64,000 bases of DNA from CAVUDO01 sp963740255 (GTDB taxonomy: Bacteria > Actinomycetota > Actinomycetes > Mycobacteriales > Cryptosporangiaceae): assembly GCA_963740255.1 (NCBI GenBank), contig CAVUDO010000005.1:1-64000 (forward strand), read 5' to 3'. The position numbers and the translations under genes were made by a program. Positions 8,248 through 16,576 of this stretch are shown one piece after another. Below the pieces are notes generated by a model. That model worked only from the letters and a program-made list of their open reading frames with translations, was not told the DNA's origin and did no database searches. Positions within the stretch are counted from its first letter, which is position 1; each line of letters begins with the position of its first letter.

Positions 8248-8311
8248 ACGGCGTCCGGTCGTCACCGGCCCGCCCGCGGAGCCTCCTGGTGGGCTGGTGA
8301 ACGGCGAGCTC

Positions 8312-8890
8312 TCACGGGTGCTCGAGCGCCGTGTCGACGAGGGTGACGGCCGCGGCGGTGACCGCGGCAGGAACGTCCGGCCCGTTCTCCATCGCGGCCG
8401 CCGACATCGCCCCGTCGAGCAGCAGCGTGAGGGCGCGGGCCAGCGCGTCGGGGTCGGCCGCGCCGGCCTCCTCGGCCAGCCCCCCGATCCAGGCGCGGAG
8501 CGCGCGCTTGTGCGCCACCGTGGCCTCGTGGACCGGCGAACCGGGGACGGACTCGGCGGCGGTGTTCAGGAACGGGCAGCCCCGGAACCCGTCCCGGGCG
8601 CACGCGGCACCGATGGCGTCGAACAGCCCGACGAGCTGGTCGCGCGGGTGCGGCCCGGCAGCCTCGGCGGCCCGGTGCAGCTCGCCCTGCCAGTAGGCGT
8701 CGGCGGCCTGCACGTAGGCGAGGATCAGGTCGGCCTTCGTCGGGAAGTGGCTGTAGAGCGTGGCCTTGGCCACGCCGGACTCGGCGATCACCCGGTCGAC
8801 ACCGACGCCGCGGATGCCGTGGGCATAGAACAGCTCGCACGCCGTGCCCAGGATGCGGTCCCGGGCCGAGGACGTCCGCGTCGTCGCCAC
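8312..8890 (-). CDS. TetR/AcrR-family regulator
   Basis: 192 residues. N-terminal TetR helix-turn-helix at residues 10-55: RDRILGTACELFYAHG, VIAESGVAKATLYSHF, then KADLILAY. The C-terminal ligand domain contains GFRGCPFLN, seen in the TetR_C group associated with small-molecule detoxification genes. It diverges from an SDR gene, and a 14-bp dyad lies between them, so it probably represses itself and the SDR. Confidence 0.88.
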   Translation of the reverse strand: MATTRTSSARDRILGTACELFYAHGIRGVGVDRVIAESGVAKATLYSHFPTKADLILAYVQAADAYWQGELHRAAEAAGPHPRDQLVGLFDAIGAACARDGFRGCPFLNTAAESVPGSPVHEATVAHKRALRAWIGGLAEEAGAADPDALARALTLLLDGAMSAAAMENGPDVPAAVTAAAVTLVDTALEHP

Positions 8891-8936
8891 GTCTCACCCT
8901 CCCTTCGAACGCCAGCAATCGTACTCTACCCACTAG

Positions 8937-8950
8937 ACAGACTTGTCTGT
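8937..8950. promoter_or_regulatory. TetR-type operator
   Basis: ACAGAC-TT-GTCTGT is a perfect palindrome 47 bases before the TetR gene start and 40 before the SDR start. It sits where it would cover both divergent promoters. Confidence 0.65.
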
Positions 8951-8989
8951 ATGCTTCGTCGAAACAACCTCGGTGGGGAAGGAACAAGC

Positions 8990-9844
8990 ATGATGAAGGG
9001 CAAGACAGTGCTGCTGACGGGCGGCACCTCGGGGATCGGCCGGGCCACCGCGACGGGGCTCGCCGCGCTGGGCGCGCACCTGGTGATCGTCGCCCGCGAC
9101 CCCGGCAAGGGCAGCCGGACCGTGGCGGAACTCCGCGAGCAGACCGGCAACGACAACGTCGACGTGCTGCTGGCCGACCTCTCCTCGCAGGCAGACGTCC
9201 GGAAGCTCGCCGAGGAGTTCGACGCGAAGTACCCCCGCCTCGACGTGCTGCTCAACAACGCCGGCGGGTTCTGGGCCACCAGGCGGACCAGCGTCGACGG
9301 GTTGGAGTACACCTTCGCGCTCAACCACCTCGCGCCGTTCCTGCTCACCAACCTGCTGCTCGACAAGCTGAAGGCCAGTGCCCCGGCGCGGGTCGTCACG
9401 GTCAGCTCCGGCGCCCAGCAGATGGGCAAGATCAACTTCGACGACCTGCAGGGCGAGAACGGGTACAGCGGCCAGGCCGCCTACAACCAGTCCAAGCTGG
9501 CCAACGTCATGTTCGGCTACGCGCTCGCCCGCCGCCTGGACGGCACGGGCGTCACGTCCACCGTGCTCCACCCCGGAGTGGTGCGCACGAACTTCGGGCA
9601 GGACGACCCGACGCCGCCGATCAAATTCGTCATCACGGTCCTCAAGCCGTTCCTGAAGAGCCCCGAGAAGGGCGCCGAGACCTCGATCCACCTCGCCAGC
9701 TCCGCGGAGGTCGAGGGCGTCACCGGCCAGTACTTCGCCAACAAGAAGGCCCGGAAGACCTCGGCCCGCAGCTACGACACGGACGCCGGCGAGCGACTCT
9801 GGCACGAGAGCGAACGCCTCGTCGGCCTCCCCGTCACGCACTAA
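8990..9844 (+). CDS. Short-chain dehydrogenase/reductase
   Basis: 284 residues. The start ATG at 8990 follows GGGGAAGGAA at ideal spacing. The Rossmann motif TGGTSGIG is at residues 10-17, NNAG near 85 and the catalytic YNQSK near 165, with a Ser in VTVSSGAQQ. The length and the SARSYDTDAGERLWHESERL tail match oxidoreductases related to retinol/WW-domain dehydrogenases that use NADP(H). The substrate cannot be read. The neighbouring TetR and shared operator indicate inducible expression. Confidence 0.9.
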   Translation: MMKGKTVLLTGGTSGIGRATATGLAALGAHLVIVARDPGKGSRTVAELREQTGNDNVDVLLADLSSQADVRKLAEEFDAKYPRLDVLLNNAGGFWATRRTSVDGLEYTFALNHLAPFLLTNLLLDKLKASAPARVVTVSSGAQQMGKINFDDLQGENGYSGQAAYNQSKLANVMFGYALARRLDGTGVTSTVLHPGVVRTNFGQDDPTPPIKFVITVLKPFLKSPEKGAETSIHLASSAEVEGVTGQYFANKKARKTSARSYDTDAGERLWHESERLVGLPVTH

Positions 9845-9850
9845 CGGCCC

Positions 9851-9892
9851 CGGTCCGGCGGCGGTCACCCACGGGTGGCCGCCGCCGGACCG
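9851..9892. terminator. Strong hairpin terminator after SDR
   Basis: A 14-bp perfect stem (CGGTCCGGCGGCGG, 9851-9864, with 9879-9892) whose loop contains a second small hairpin (CACCCACGGGTG). Confidence 0.75.
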
Positions 9893-10005
9893 CTCCCGGC
9901 ACCCGACCTGCGCTGACCTGCGCGGATACCGGCCTTTGCCCAGGTTTCACCTGACACCCCCCAAGGTGTCGCCGGCTGCCCGCCTGACCGGGCGACATTG
10001 CTGCC

Positions 10006-11103
10006 ATGAGAGTGGCCGTGGTCACCGAGTCCTTCCTGCCGCAGGTCAACGGCGTGACGAACTCGGTGCTGCGGGTCTGCGAGCAGCTGCGGCGGCGCGG
10101 CGACACCGCGATGGTGATCGCGCCCGGCCGCGGCCCCACCGAATGGGCCGGCGCCCGGGTGGTGCGCGCCCCCTCCGTGCCGCTCCCCGGCTACTCCGAC
10201 TTCCGGCTGGCCCGCCCGTGGCCGCGGCTGACCGGCACGCTGCGCGACTTCGCCCCGGACATCGTGCACCTCGCGTCGCCCACGGTGCTCGGCGCGCAGG
10301 CCGCGTGGGCCGCCCGCCGGCTGGGCGTTCCGGTGGTGGCCGTGTACCAGACCGACCTCGCCGGATTCGCCTCCCGGTACGGCCTGTACGGGCTCGAACG
10401 GACGGCGTGGCGGTGGCTGCGGGAGGTCCATGGGCTGGCCCGGCGGACGCTGGCGCCGAGCTGGCCCGCGGTGGAGGCGCTGCGCAGCCACGGCGTCGAG
10501 CGGGTGGTGCGGTGGGCCCGGGGTGTGGACCTGCGCCGGTTCGCGCCGGAGCACCGCGACGAGGCCCTGCGCGCACGGCTGGCCCCCGACGGCGAGGTGC
10601 TGGTGGGCTACGTCGGCCGGCTCGCCAAGGAGAAGGAGGTCCCGCTGCTGGCTTCGCTCGGCGACGTGCCGGGCGTCCGGCTGGTGGTCGTCGGCGACGG
10701 CCCCGAACGTCAGCAACTCGAACACCAGCTCCCGGACGCCCGGTTCCTCGGCTTCCAGCAGGGCGCGCAGCTGGCCCGGACGTTCGCCTCGCTCGACGTG
10801 TTCGTGCACACCGGCGCGCGCGAGACGTTCTGCCAGACCGCCCAGGAGGCACTGGCCAGCGGCGTACCCGTCGTCGCGCCGGCGGCCGGCGGGCTGACCG
10901 ACCTGGTCCGGCACGGCGCCACCGGGCGGCTGTTCACGCCGGAGTCCGGCGACGATCTCGCCGCACAGGTCATCCACCTGGCACGGCGTCCGGAACTGCG
11001 CGCGGCGATGGGCGCCGCCGCCCGCTGCTCGGTGCGGGGCCGGAGCTGGGAGGTCATCGGCGACGAGCTCCGGCGGCACTACGACGAGGTGCTCTCGGCG
11101 TGA
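10006..11103 (+). CDS. GT4-family glycosyltransferase, mannosyltransferase-like
   Basis: 365 residues with the two-domain GT-B layout: N-terminal VAVVTESFLPQVNGVTNSV, and C-terminal sugar-nucleotide site with GYVGRLAKEKEV, VVVGDGPER and the E-x7-E region ETFCQTAQEALASGVPVVAP. The start closely resembles actinobacterial GDP-mannose-dependent alpha-mannosyltransferases (MgtA group) that build membrane mannolipids. It is the first of three co-directional genes (second glycosyltransferase 22 bases on, SGNH hydrolase overlapping), suggesting a small glycolipid or cell-envelope pathway. Exact acceptor unknown. Confidence 0.88.
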   Translation: MRVAVVTESFLPQVNGVTNSVLRVCEQLRRRGDTAMVIAPGRGPTEWAGARVVRAPSVPLPGYSDFRLARPWPRLTGTLRDFAPDIVHLASPTVLGAQAAWAARRLGVPVVAVYQTDLAGFASRYGLYGLERTAWRWLREVHGLARRTLAPSWPAVEALRSHGVERVVRWARGVDLRRFAPEHRDEALRARLAPDGEVLVGYVGRLAKEKEVPLLASLGDVPGVRLVVVGDGPERQQLEHQLPDARFLGFQQGAQLARTFASLDVFVHTGARETFCQTAQEALASGVPVVAPAAGGLTDLVRHGATGRLFTPESGDDLAAQVIHLARRPELRAAMGAAARCSVRGRSWEVIGDELRRHYDEVLSA

Positions 11104-11125
11104 CCAGCCTCGGGGGGGCCTCGGC

Positions 11126-12253
11126 GTGAGCCGCATCGTGCAGGTGGCCAACTTCGTCGCCCCGCACTCGGGTGGGCTTCGGACCGCGCTCCGCCAGCTC
11201 GCGCTGGGCTACGCCGGCCGGGGCCACGAGGTCGTCCAGGTGGTGCCCGGACCCTGCGACCTGGAGCAGCGAACGGCGTGGGGACGGCTGGTGACCGTCG
11301 CGGCGCCTCCGCTGGTGGGCTCGGGCTACCGCCTGGTCACCCGGCCGGGACGGGTGGCCGCGGTGCTGGAACGGCTCGGACCGGACCGGGTGGAGGTCCA
11401 CGACCGGACCACCCTGCGGGGGCTGGGCCGGTGGGCGGCGTCGGCGGGCGTGCCGTCCATGGTGATCAGCCACGAGCGGCTGGACCGCCTGCTCGAACAG
11501 TGGCTGCCCGGGTGGCTGCCGCTCCGCGCGGCGGCCGACCGTTCCAACGCGGGGCTGGCGTCGTCGTACGACACGGTGCTCTGTACGACGGGCTGGGCGG
11601 CCGAGGAGTTCGACCGGATCGGGGCGCCGAACCTGGTGCGGGTCCCGCTCGGCGTCGACCTCGACTCCTTCGGCCCGGGCCTCGCGTCGCCGGCGCTGCG
11701 GGCCGAGCTGGCTCCGGACGGAGGGGCGCTGCTGGTGATGGCAACCCGGTTGTCGCGGGAGAAGCGTCCGGAGCTGGCCCTGGCCGCGGTCGCGGAACTG
11801 GTCCGCCGCGGCCGCCGGGTGCGCCTCGTGGTGGCCGGCGACGGGCCGCTGCGGGCCACGCTGCGGCGGCAGGCGGCCGGTCTGCCGGTGCGGTTCGTCG
11901 GCTTCGTCGCGACCCGGCCGGAGCTGGCCAGGCTGCTGGCCACGGCGGACGTCTTCGTCGCCCCCGGCCCGGTGGAGACGTTCGGCCTGGCCGCCCTGGA
12001 GGCGATGGCCAGCGGCACTCCCGTGGTGGCCAACTCGCGGTCCGCGCTGCCGGAGGTCCTCGGTGCGGCCGGGCTGGCCGCGCGGCACGGCACCGGACGC
12101 CGCATCGCCGACGCGGTGGAGGAACTGCTCGACCGGCGGGCCGAGCAGCGCCGGTGGGCGGCCCGCACGCACGCCGAGCGCTACCCGTGGTCGCGGACGG
12201 TGTCGGGCTTCCTGGACGCCCACCGGCTGGCCGAGGCGAAGGCGACCGCATGA
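11126..12253 (+). CDS. GT4-family glycosyltransferase
   Basis: 375 residues from a GTG. Begins VQVANFVAPHSGGLRTALRQ, with the donor-site motifs ATRLSREKRPELAL, VVAGDGPLR and ETFGLAALEAMASGTPVVA in the C-terminal half, typical of GT4 enzymes with retaining chemistry. It lies between another GT4 gene and an SGNH hydrolase; its TGA overlaps the next ATG (ATGA at 12250). The two transferases probably act sequentially on one acceptor. The sugar is not readable. Confidence 0.88.
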   Translation: MSRIVQVANFVAPHSGGLRTALRQLALGYAGRGHEVVQVVPGPCDLEQRTAWGRLVTVAAPPLVGSGYRLVTRPGRVAAVLERLGPDRVEVHDRTTLRGLGRWAASAGVPSMVISHERLDRLLEQWLPGWLPLRAAADRSNAGLASSYDTVLCTTGWAAEEFDRIGAPNLVRVPLGVDLDSFGPGLASPALRAELAPDGGALLVMATRLSREKRPELALAAVAELVRRGRRVRLVVAGDGPLRATLRRQAAGLPVRFVGFVATRPELARLLATADVFVAPGPVETFGLAALEAMASGTPVVANSRSALPEVLGAAGLAARHGTGRRIADAVEELLDRRAEQRRWAARTHAERYPWSRTVSGFLDAHRLAEAKATA

Positions 12254-13086
12254 TCACGCAGGTCGTGTCGCTGGGCGACAGCTTCAGCTGCGGCGAAGGC
12301 GTCGGGGTACAGGTCCCGCCGCGGCAGACCTGGGTGGCGGTCCTGGCCGACCGGCTGGTGGGCGGACACCTGCTGCCGCTCGCCGACGCCGGTTCGGTGC
12401 TGGCCGACGTGCAGCGGCATCAACTGCCCCTGGCACTGGCCGCGGCACCGCGGCTGGTCACCCTGCTGGTCGGGCTGAACGACGCGATCCGAGGCGGTTT
12501 CGACCCGGGCCGGATGCGCGCCGGGCTGGACGGTGTCGTCGGCACGCTGCGGGCCGGCGGCGCCAGCGTGCTGCTCGGTCGCCTGCACGACCCGACCCGG
12601 CTGCTGCCGGTGCCGCGGGCGCTGCGCCGGGCGCTGTCGGAACGGGTGGCCGTCGTGAACGCGGCGGTGGACGAGGCCGGACGGGCCGACGCCGATGTGC
12701 ACGTCTTCGACCTCGACGCGGTACCCGGCCTGCGGGACCGCCAGGCCTGGGACGTCGACCGGCTGCACCCGTCGCCGCTCGGCCATTTCGCGATCGGGTC
12801 GGCGGCCCTGGACCTGCTCGCCCGGGCCGGCTTCGCCACGGCGCCCGCGCGGGCCCCGGTGCCGGCCGCCGTGCCGGTGCGGGGCCGGGACGAGGCGTGG
12901 TGGCTGGTCCGGCACGGGCTGCCGTGGTTCGCCGGACGCACCCGCGAGGTGGCGCTGCCCACCGCACAGATGGCGCTGAGGCACGCGCTGCGCCAGCTCA
13001 GTGCCGCCGGGACGGAAGGGCGTCGGCGGCCACCCAGCCGTGCGCCGCGGCCCGGCCGCCCTGGACCAGGGACCTGGTCCGGCTGA
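12250..13086 (+). CDS. SGNH/GDSL-family hydrolase
   Basis: 278 residues. Block I is VSLGDSFSCGEG (GDS serine near residue 10), a GLND block follows at about residue 76 and the terminal DxxH is DVDRLHPSPLGH near residue 170. These are the catalytic Ser, Asn, Asp and His of SGNH esterases. No signal peptide, so it is probably cytoplasmic. Translationally coupled to the preceding glycosyltransferase, it may deacylate or transfer an acyl group on the same glycolipid. The C-terminal 90 bases overlap the convergent patatin gene. Confidence 0.88.
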   Translation: MITQVVSLGDSFSCGEGVGVQVPPRQTWVAVLADRLVGGHLLPLADAGSVLADVQRHQLPLALAAAPRLVTLLVGLNDAIRGGFDPGRMRAGLDGVVGTLRAGGASVLLGRLHDPTRLLPVPRALRRALSERVAVVNAAVDEAGRADADVHVFDLDAVPGLRDRQAWDVDRLHPSPLGHFAIGSAALDLLARAGFATAPARAPVPAAVPVRGRDEAWWLVRHGLPWFAGRTREVALPTAQMALRHALRQLSAAGTEGRRRPPSRAPRPGRPGPGTWSG

Positions 13087-14053
13087 AGTCACGCGGCCCG
13101 GCCGGCAGGTCGTCGAGCAGGCCGGCCGCCCAGGCGTCGGCAACGTGCGGCACCACCCGCACCCTGGGATCGGTCAACGCGTCGGCGGTGCCGGCCCGGT
13201 TGGCCGTCGCCCGGGCCACCGCGAACGCCCTGAGCACGACCTCCACCGCACCCCGGGACGACTCGACCGGTGCGACGTAGCTCCGGCCGGAATCGCTGCC
13301 GGCGGGCAGGCCGCAGGCCTCCTCCCGCGCCGCCTGGCCCGTGACCGGCAGCGCCGCGCAGGCCCCGGGACGCGCCGTCACCGGTGCGAGCGCGCAGTCC
13401 ACCACGATGACCGTGTCGTGCGGCCCGGCCGCGTCGAGTGCGGCCCGCACCGGAACACCGCAGACCACCCCGCCGTCCACGTGCCGGTGCCCGTCGGCCA
13501 GCCGCACCGGCGGGAACAGCCCGGGCAGCGCGCAACTGGCCAGCAGCAGGTCACCGACCGGACCGCGGTCGTGGTGCCGCTCCACGCCGCAGTCCAGGCA
13601 GGTGGTCGTCACGCTCACCGGCACGGCCAGCTCCGACAGGTCGTGGGCAGGGACGTGCTCGGCCACCACCCGGCGCAGCGGGCGCCCGTCCAGCAGCCCG
13701 TCGGACCGCCGGGCCGCCACCGCGGCGAACCCCCGCATCCGGGTCCACCACCCGGGCGAGAGCACCGTCCGCGACGGCGTCGCCGTCCACCACGCGGCCA
13801 GCTCCCGGGCCCGGCCGAGCGACGGGTCGACCGCGAGGTACGCGGCGTTGAGCGCTCCGGCCGAGCAGCCGTACAGCGCGTCGGGCACCACGCCGCGTTC
13901 GGCCAGTCCGAGCAGGACGCCGGCCTGGTACGCGCCGAGCGCTCCGCCCCCGCCGAGGACGAACACCGTGCGTGCGGCGTCGGTCCCGCCGTGGTCGACT
14001 GGCACTCGGGGCACGGGCTTCATCTCCTGGACGTCGGGGGGCGGAGCCCTCAT
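12998..14053 (-). CDS. Patatin-like phospholipase
   Basis: 351 residues. Oxyanion hole GGGGALGAYQAG near residue 35, nucleophile elbow GCSAG (Ser near 65) and catalytic DGG (HVDGGVVCGVP, about 190) are all present, so an active Ser-Asp lipid acyl hydrolase is expected. There is no export signal. ATG at 14053 or 14023 are both possible; an AGGAG abuts the latter too closely. It overlaps the SGNH hydrolase tail-to-tail by 89 bases, and both are lipolytic-type enzymes, perhaps by coincidence. Confidence 0.87.
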   Translation of the reverse strand: MRAPPPDVQEMKPVPRVPVDHGGTDAARTVFVLGGGGALGAYQAGVLLGLAERGVVPDALYGCSAGALNAAYLAVDPSLGRARELAAWWTATPSRTVLSPGWWTRMRGFAAVAARRSDGLLDGRPLRRVVAEHVPAHDLSELAVPVSVTTTCLDCGVERHHDRGPVGDLLLASCALPGLFPPVRLADGHRHVDGGVVCGVPVRAALDAAGPHDTVIVVDCALAPVTARPGACAALPVTGQAAREEACGLPAGSDSGRSYVAPVESSRGAVEVVLRAFAVARATANRAGTADALTDPRVRVVPHVADAWAAGLLDDLPAGPRDFSRTRSLVQGGRAAAHGWVAADALPSRRH

Positions 14054-14076
14054 TGTGACTGTGCGAGGCTAACGCG

Positions 14077-14469
14077 GTGACCGATGACCGGAACGTGCTC
14101 GGCGGCGAGCTGGAGCCCTGCGGCACCGATCCGGTGACCGGCTTCTACCGCGACGGATGCTGCACCACCGGCCCGGAGGATCTCGGCAGCCACACCGTCT
14201 GCGCCGTGGTCACCGCCGAGTTCCTGGCCCACCAGCAGTCCACCGGCAACGATCTGACCCGGCCCCGTCCGGAGTACCAGTTCCCGGGGCTGACTCCCGG
14301 CGACCGGTGGTGCGTGGTCGCCGCGCGGTGGCTGCAGGCGTACGAGGCCGGTGTCGCGGCGCCCGTGGTGCTCGCCGCCACGCACGCCCGGGCGCTGGAC
14401 ATCGTCCCGCTCGACGCGCTGCGCGAGCACGCGGTGGACGTCCCGGCCGACCCCGGCGCGCTCGGCTGA
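14077..14469 (+). CDS. DUF2237 family protein
   Basis: 130 residues from a GTG. The pattern NVLGGELEPCGTDPVTGFYR, DGCCTTGPEDLGSHTVCAVV, then EFLAHQQSTGNDL is diagnostic of DUF2237, small cytosolic proteins of unknown function found widely in bacteria. Several conserved Cys (CCTT, TVC) suggest metal or redox chemistry, which is inference. Followed closely by the iron-box promoter of the next gene. Confidence 0.88.
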   Translation: MTDDRNVLGGELEPCGTDPVTGFYRDGCCTTGPEDLGSHTVCAVVTAEFLAHQQSTGNDLTRPRPEYQFPGLTPGDRWCVVAARWLQAYEAGVAAPVVLAATHARALDIVPLDALREHAVDVPADPGALG

Positions 14470-14496
14470 CCCCGCCGGCGACGACGCCCGGATTGA

Positions 14497-14537
14497 CCTC
14501 CAGTAGATTAGGTTAGCCTAACCTAATCGACTGGAGG
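14497..14537. promoter_or_regulatory. IdeR/DmdR-type iron box inside a 41-bp palindrome
   Basis: The core TTAGGTTAGCCTAACCTAA (14508-14526) matches the actinobacterial iron-dependent repressor consensus. It is embedded in a longer palindrome: 14506-14528 is perfect, and CCTCCAGT (14497-14504) pairs with ACTGGAGG (14530-14537) after one mismatched pair. The right arm contains the GGAGG ribosome site of the gene at 14544, so the same sequence could fold in RNA and hide it. A TTGACC at 14493-14498 may be the -35. Confidence 0.88.
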
Positions 14538-14543
14538 TGGAGC

Positions 14544-14774
14544 GTGCAGCCGGATACCTACTGGGCGAGCCTGACCTGCGGCCACGAGGTCGCCATTCCC
14601 CGCCGCCACCAGGGCAGCTACGGGCTCGGCGCGAGCTGGATGTGCCGCCGCTGCACGGGCCTACGGACCATCGCCGTCTGTGAAGGCGAGGAGTACGTGG
14701 CCCGGTCGGTCGCGGCCCATCTGGCCGCGCGGGCCGCCGACGCCACGAACCCCGGCCGACCGGGCACCGGCTGA
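14544..14774 (+). CDS. Small iron-regulated Cys-rich protein
   Basis: 76 residues from a GTG six bases after GGAGG. It contains CGHEVAIP near residue 12 and CRRC near 34, a possible CxH/CxxC metal-binding knuckle, followed by an acidic helix (CEGEEYVARSVAAHLAAR). No family name recognised. The upstream iron box predicts de-repression during iron starvation, so a role in iron or zinc sparing is a reasonable guess. Confidence 0.75.
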   Translation: MQPDTYWASLTCGHEVAIPRRHQGSYGLGASWMCRRCTGLRTIAVCEGEEYVARSVAAHLAARAADATNPGRPGTG

Positions 14775-14821
14775 CGCTCCGCCGCCGTCCGCCGGCACCA
14801 TCGACCGCGTCGAACGTGCCG

Positions 14822-15733
14822 TCAGCCGAGGGTCAGGACGGCCTTGCCGGCGAACCGGCGGCCGGCGAAGGCATCCAGCGCCCGCGGCAACGCCGACCAG
14901 TCGTCCTCGAAGCCGATCGTCGGGTGCAGCTTCCCTTCCGCGACCAGGTCTGCCAGCAGCGCCAGGTCGCCGCCGAACGGGCCGGTGGAGAAGGAGAAGA
15001 ACGACTGCAGCCGGGCACCTTCGTGGCCGAAGAAGTCGTAGATCGACACCGTGCCGGGCTGGCCGGAGGACATGCCGAAGAGGACGACGTCGCCGCCGGG
15101 CTCCACCTTCGAGATCGCCCCGGCGGTGGCCCGACCGCCCACCGATTCGGTGACCAGTGCGAACAGGCCCTCCGCGGCGCCCACCTCGGCGACCACGTCC
15201 ACCGCTCCCGACGCCCGCAGCGCCTTCTCGTGCTCCGGCTTCGCCACGGCCGTGGGCAAGGCCCCGCGCAGCGCGGCCAGTTGGAGCTGGAACCGGCCCA
15301 CCGCACCACTGGCGGCGGTGATCAGCACCCGCCGGCCGAGCAGGTCGCCGCCGATCCGCAGCGTGCGCAGCGCGGTGATGCCCGCCACCGGCAGGGTGGC
15401 CGCGGCGGCGAAGCCGACGGCGTCGGGCAGCACGGCGAGCTGGTCGGTGTCCACCGCGACACGTTCCGCCCAGCCGCCCCCCTCCGCGGCCCCGACCACC
15501 CGGGTACCAGCGGTCGGTCCGGTGCCGTCGGCCGCCTGGCTGGCCACCACCCCGGCCACGTCCTGTCCTGGACGCCATCCCGCCGGCCGCCGGCCCAGCA
15601 GGTCCAACTCACCGCGGTTGACCGAGAAGGCCCGGACCTCGACGACCGCCTGGCCGGGACCGGGAGCGGGCTCGTCGGTCTCGCCGATCGTCACGCGGTC
15701 CGGGGTGCCCGGTGCGTTGAGGACGGACTGCAT
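14822..15733 (-). CDS. MDR-family zinc-independent NADP(H) oxidoreductase
   Basis: 303 residues. An N-terminal GroES-like domain (APGPGQAVVEVRAFSVNRGE, GQDVAGVVAS) is followed by a Rossmann domain (LITAASGAVGRFQLQLAA). The catalytic-zinc residues of alcohol dehydrogenases are missing, as in quinone oxidoreductases. The start ATG has AGGAG nine bases upstream. Substrate unknown. It stands alone with its own promoter region. Confidence 0.86.
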   Translation of the reverse strand: MQSVLNAPGTPDRVTIGETDEPAPGPGQAVVEVRAFSVNRGELDLLGRRPAGWRPGQDVAGVVASQAADGTGPTAGTRVVGAAEGGGWAERVAVDTDQLAVLPDAVGFAAAATLPVAGITALRTLRIGGDLLGRRVLITAASGAVGRFQLQLAALRGALPTAVAKPEHEKALRASGAVDVVAEVGAAEGLFALVTESVGGRATAGAISKVEPGGDVVLFGMSSGQPGTVSIYDFFGHEGARLQSFFSFSTGPFGGDLALLADLVAEGKLHPTIGFEDDWSALPRALDAFAGRRFAGKAVLTLG

Positions 15734-16320
15734 GGCGTTCTCCAGGAGGTCGGGTTCGTGACGGTGGCCCCGAGGCTAGCCACTCGACTGCCGCACGGCA
15801 CGGGTGTCCTGACGACTGACTGTCCTGGCGATTGACGACGGCAGGTGCCCCCTCGTCAGAGGGCACCTGCGCGTCCCGGCCCACCGTCGACCAGACTGCA
15901 GACAGCGGAGCCGAGTTTCTGGGTACCGAGCGCTCCACAAGGTAGACGCCGAGCGCAACGTGAAGCGTTGCGCCGAACCAGCGCGGGTCTCTTGTGGACC
16001 TACATCGCGGCGACGGTCTGCCGGGTGCTGGCGCCCGCAACCGCCCTGCTCCGGCCCGGTCCGCGGCGGCGGTGGGGAGTGCGAACACGGTCCGGATCGG
16101 TGTCCGGCTCGCCGCAAATGGTCGTGATCCTCCTCCGCGGGAGGGCTAGCGTGGTGGTGCAAGCACGGGCTGTCGTCCGGCGACGGTGACAGCTGCCGAG
16201 GGAGGCCTGGAATGTGATCAGACGGGACGTCACGAGCGGGCCCGCCCGCTGAGCAGATCTGTCGCCAGGTGGCCGCCGGCGAGGCCGACGCCACCGTCTG
16301 ATCCCGTGAAGGAGCCCAAC
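15734..16320. other. Intergenic region without a supported gene
   Basis: 587 bases with no reading frame showing coherent coding. It holds the hairpin at 15841-15870, nested inverted repeats (CCACAAG with CTTGTGG, and CGCAACG with CGTTGCG, about 15935-15995), and a ribosome site (GAAGGAG) just before the small gene at 16321. The nested repeats could be remnants of a mobile element. Nothing else was recognised. Confidence 0.4.
15841..15870. terminator. Perfect 10-bp hairpin
   Basis: GCAGGTGCCC (15841-15850) and GGGCACCTGC (15861-15870) around a 10-base loop. No T-run. It could end transcription from an unseen upstream unit. Confidence 0.45.
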
Positions 16321-16440
16321 ATGTCGAAGGACAAGGTGCGCCGCGAGGCCCGCAAGCCGAAGGCGTCGAAGAAGCCCAAGCCGCCGGTCGTACCCACCAC
16401 GGCGAAGCCGTTCCCGACCCCCGCCAAGCCGCCGGCGTAG
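16321..16440 (+). CDS. Lys/Pro-rich small protein
   Basis: 39 codons with a strong GAAGGAG ribosome site seven bases upstream. The product is basic (MSKDKVRREARKPKASKK) with a Pro-rich tail (PTTAKPFPTPAKPPA). No family recognised. It resembles other short basic actinobacterial proteins that may bind nucleic acid; the strong initiation site is the main evidence. Confidence 0.55.
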   Translation: MSKDKVRREARKPKASKKPKPPVVPTTAKPFPTPAKPPA

Positions 16441-16576
16441 TCGTGCCGCCGGGCGCCGCCCGGAGCCGCGAGCGGAGGCCGGCCGGTGCGACGAGCCGGT
16501 CAGCCTCCGTCGTATCGCGGAACGCCAACCCCGACCAGCCGTCCGGCCTTGGTGGCTGCCTCCTGCGCCGAGCGGG

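Noticed and set aside
15841..15870. Small structured RNA.
   Set aside because: Only a simple hairpin is visible, with no conserved core that I can recognise.
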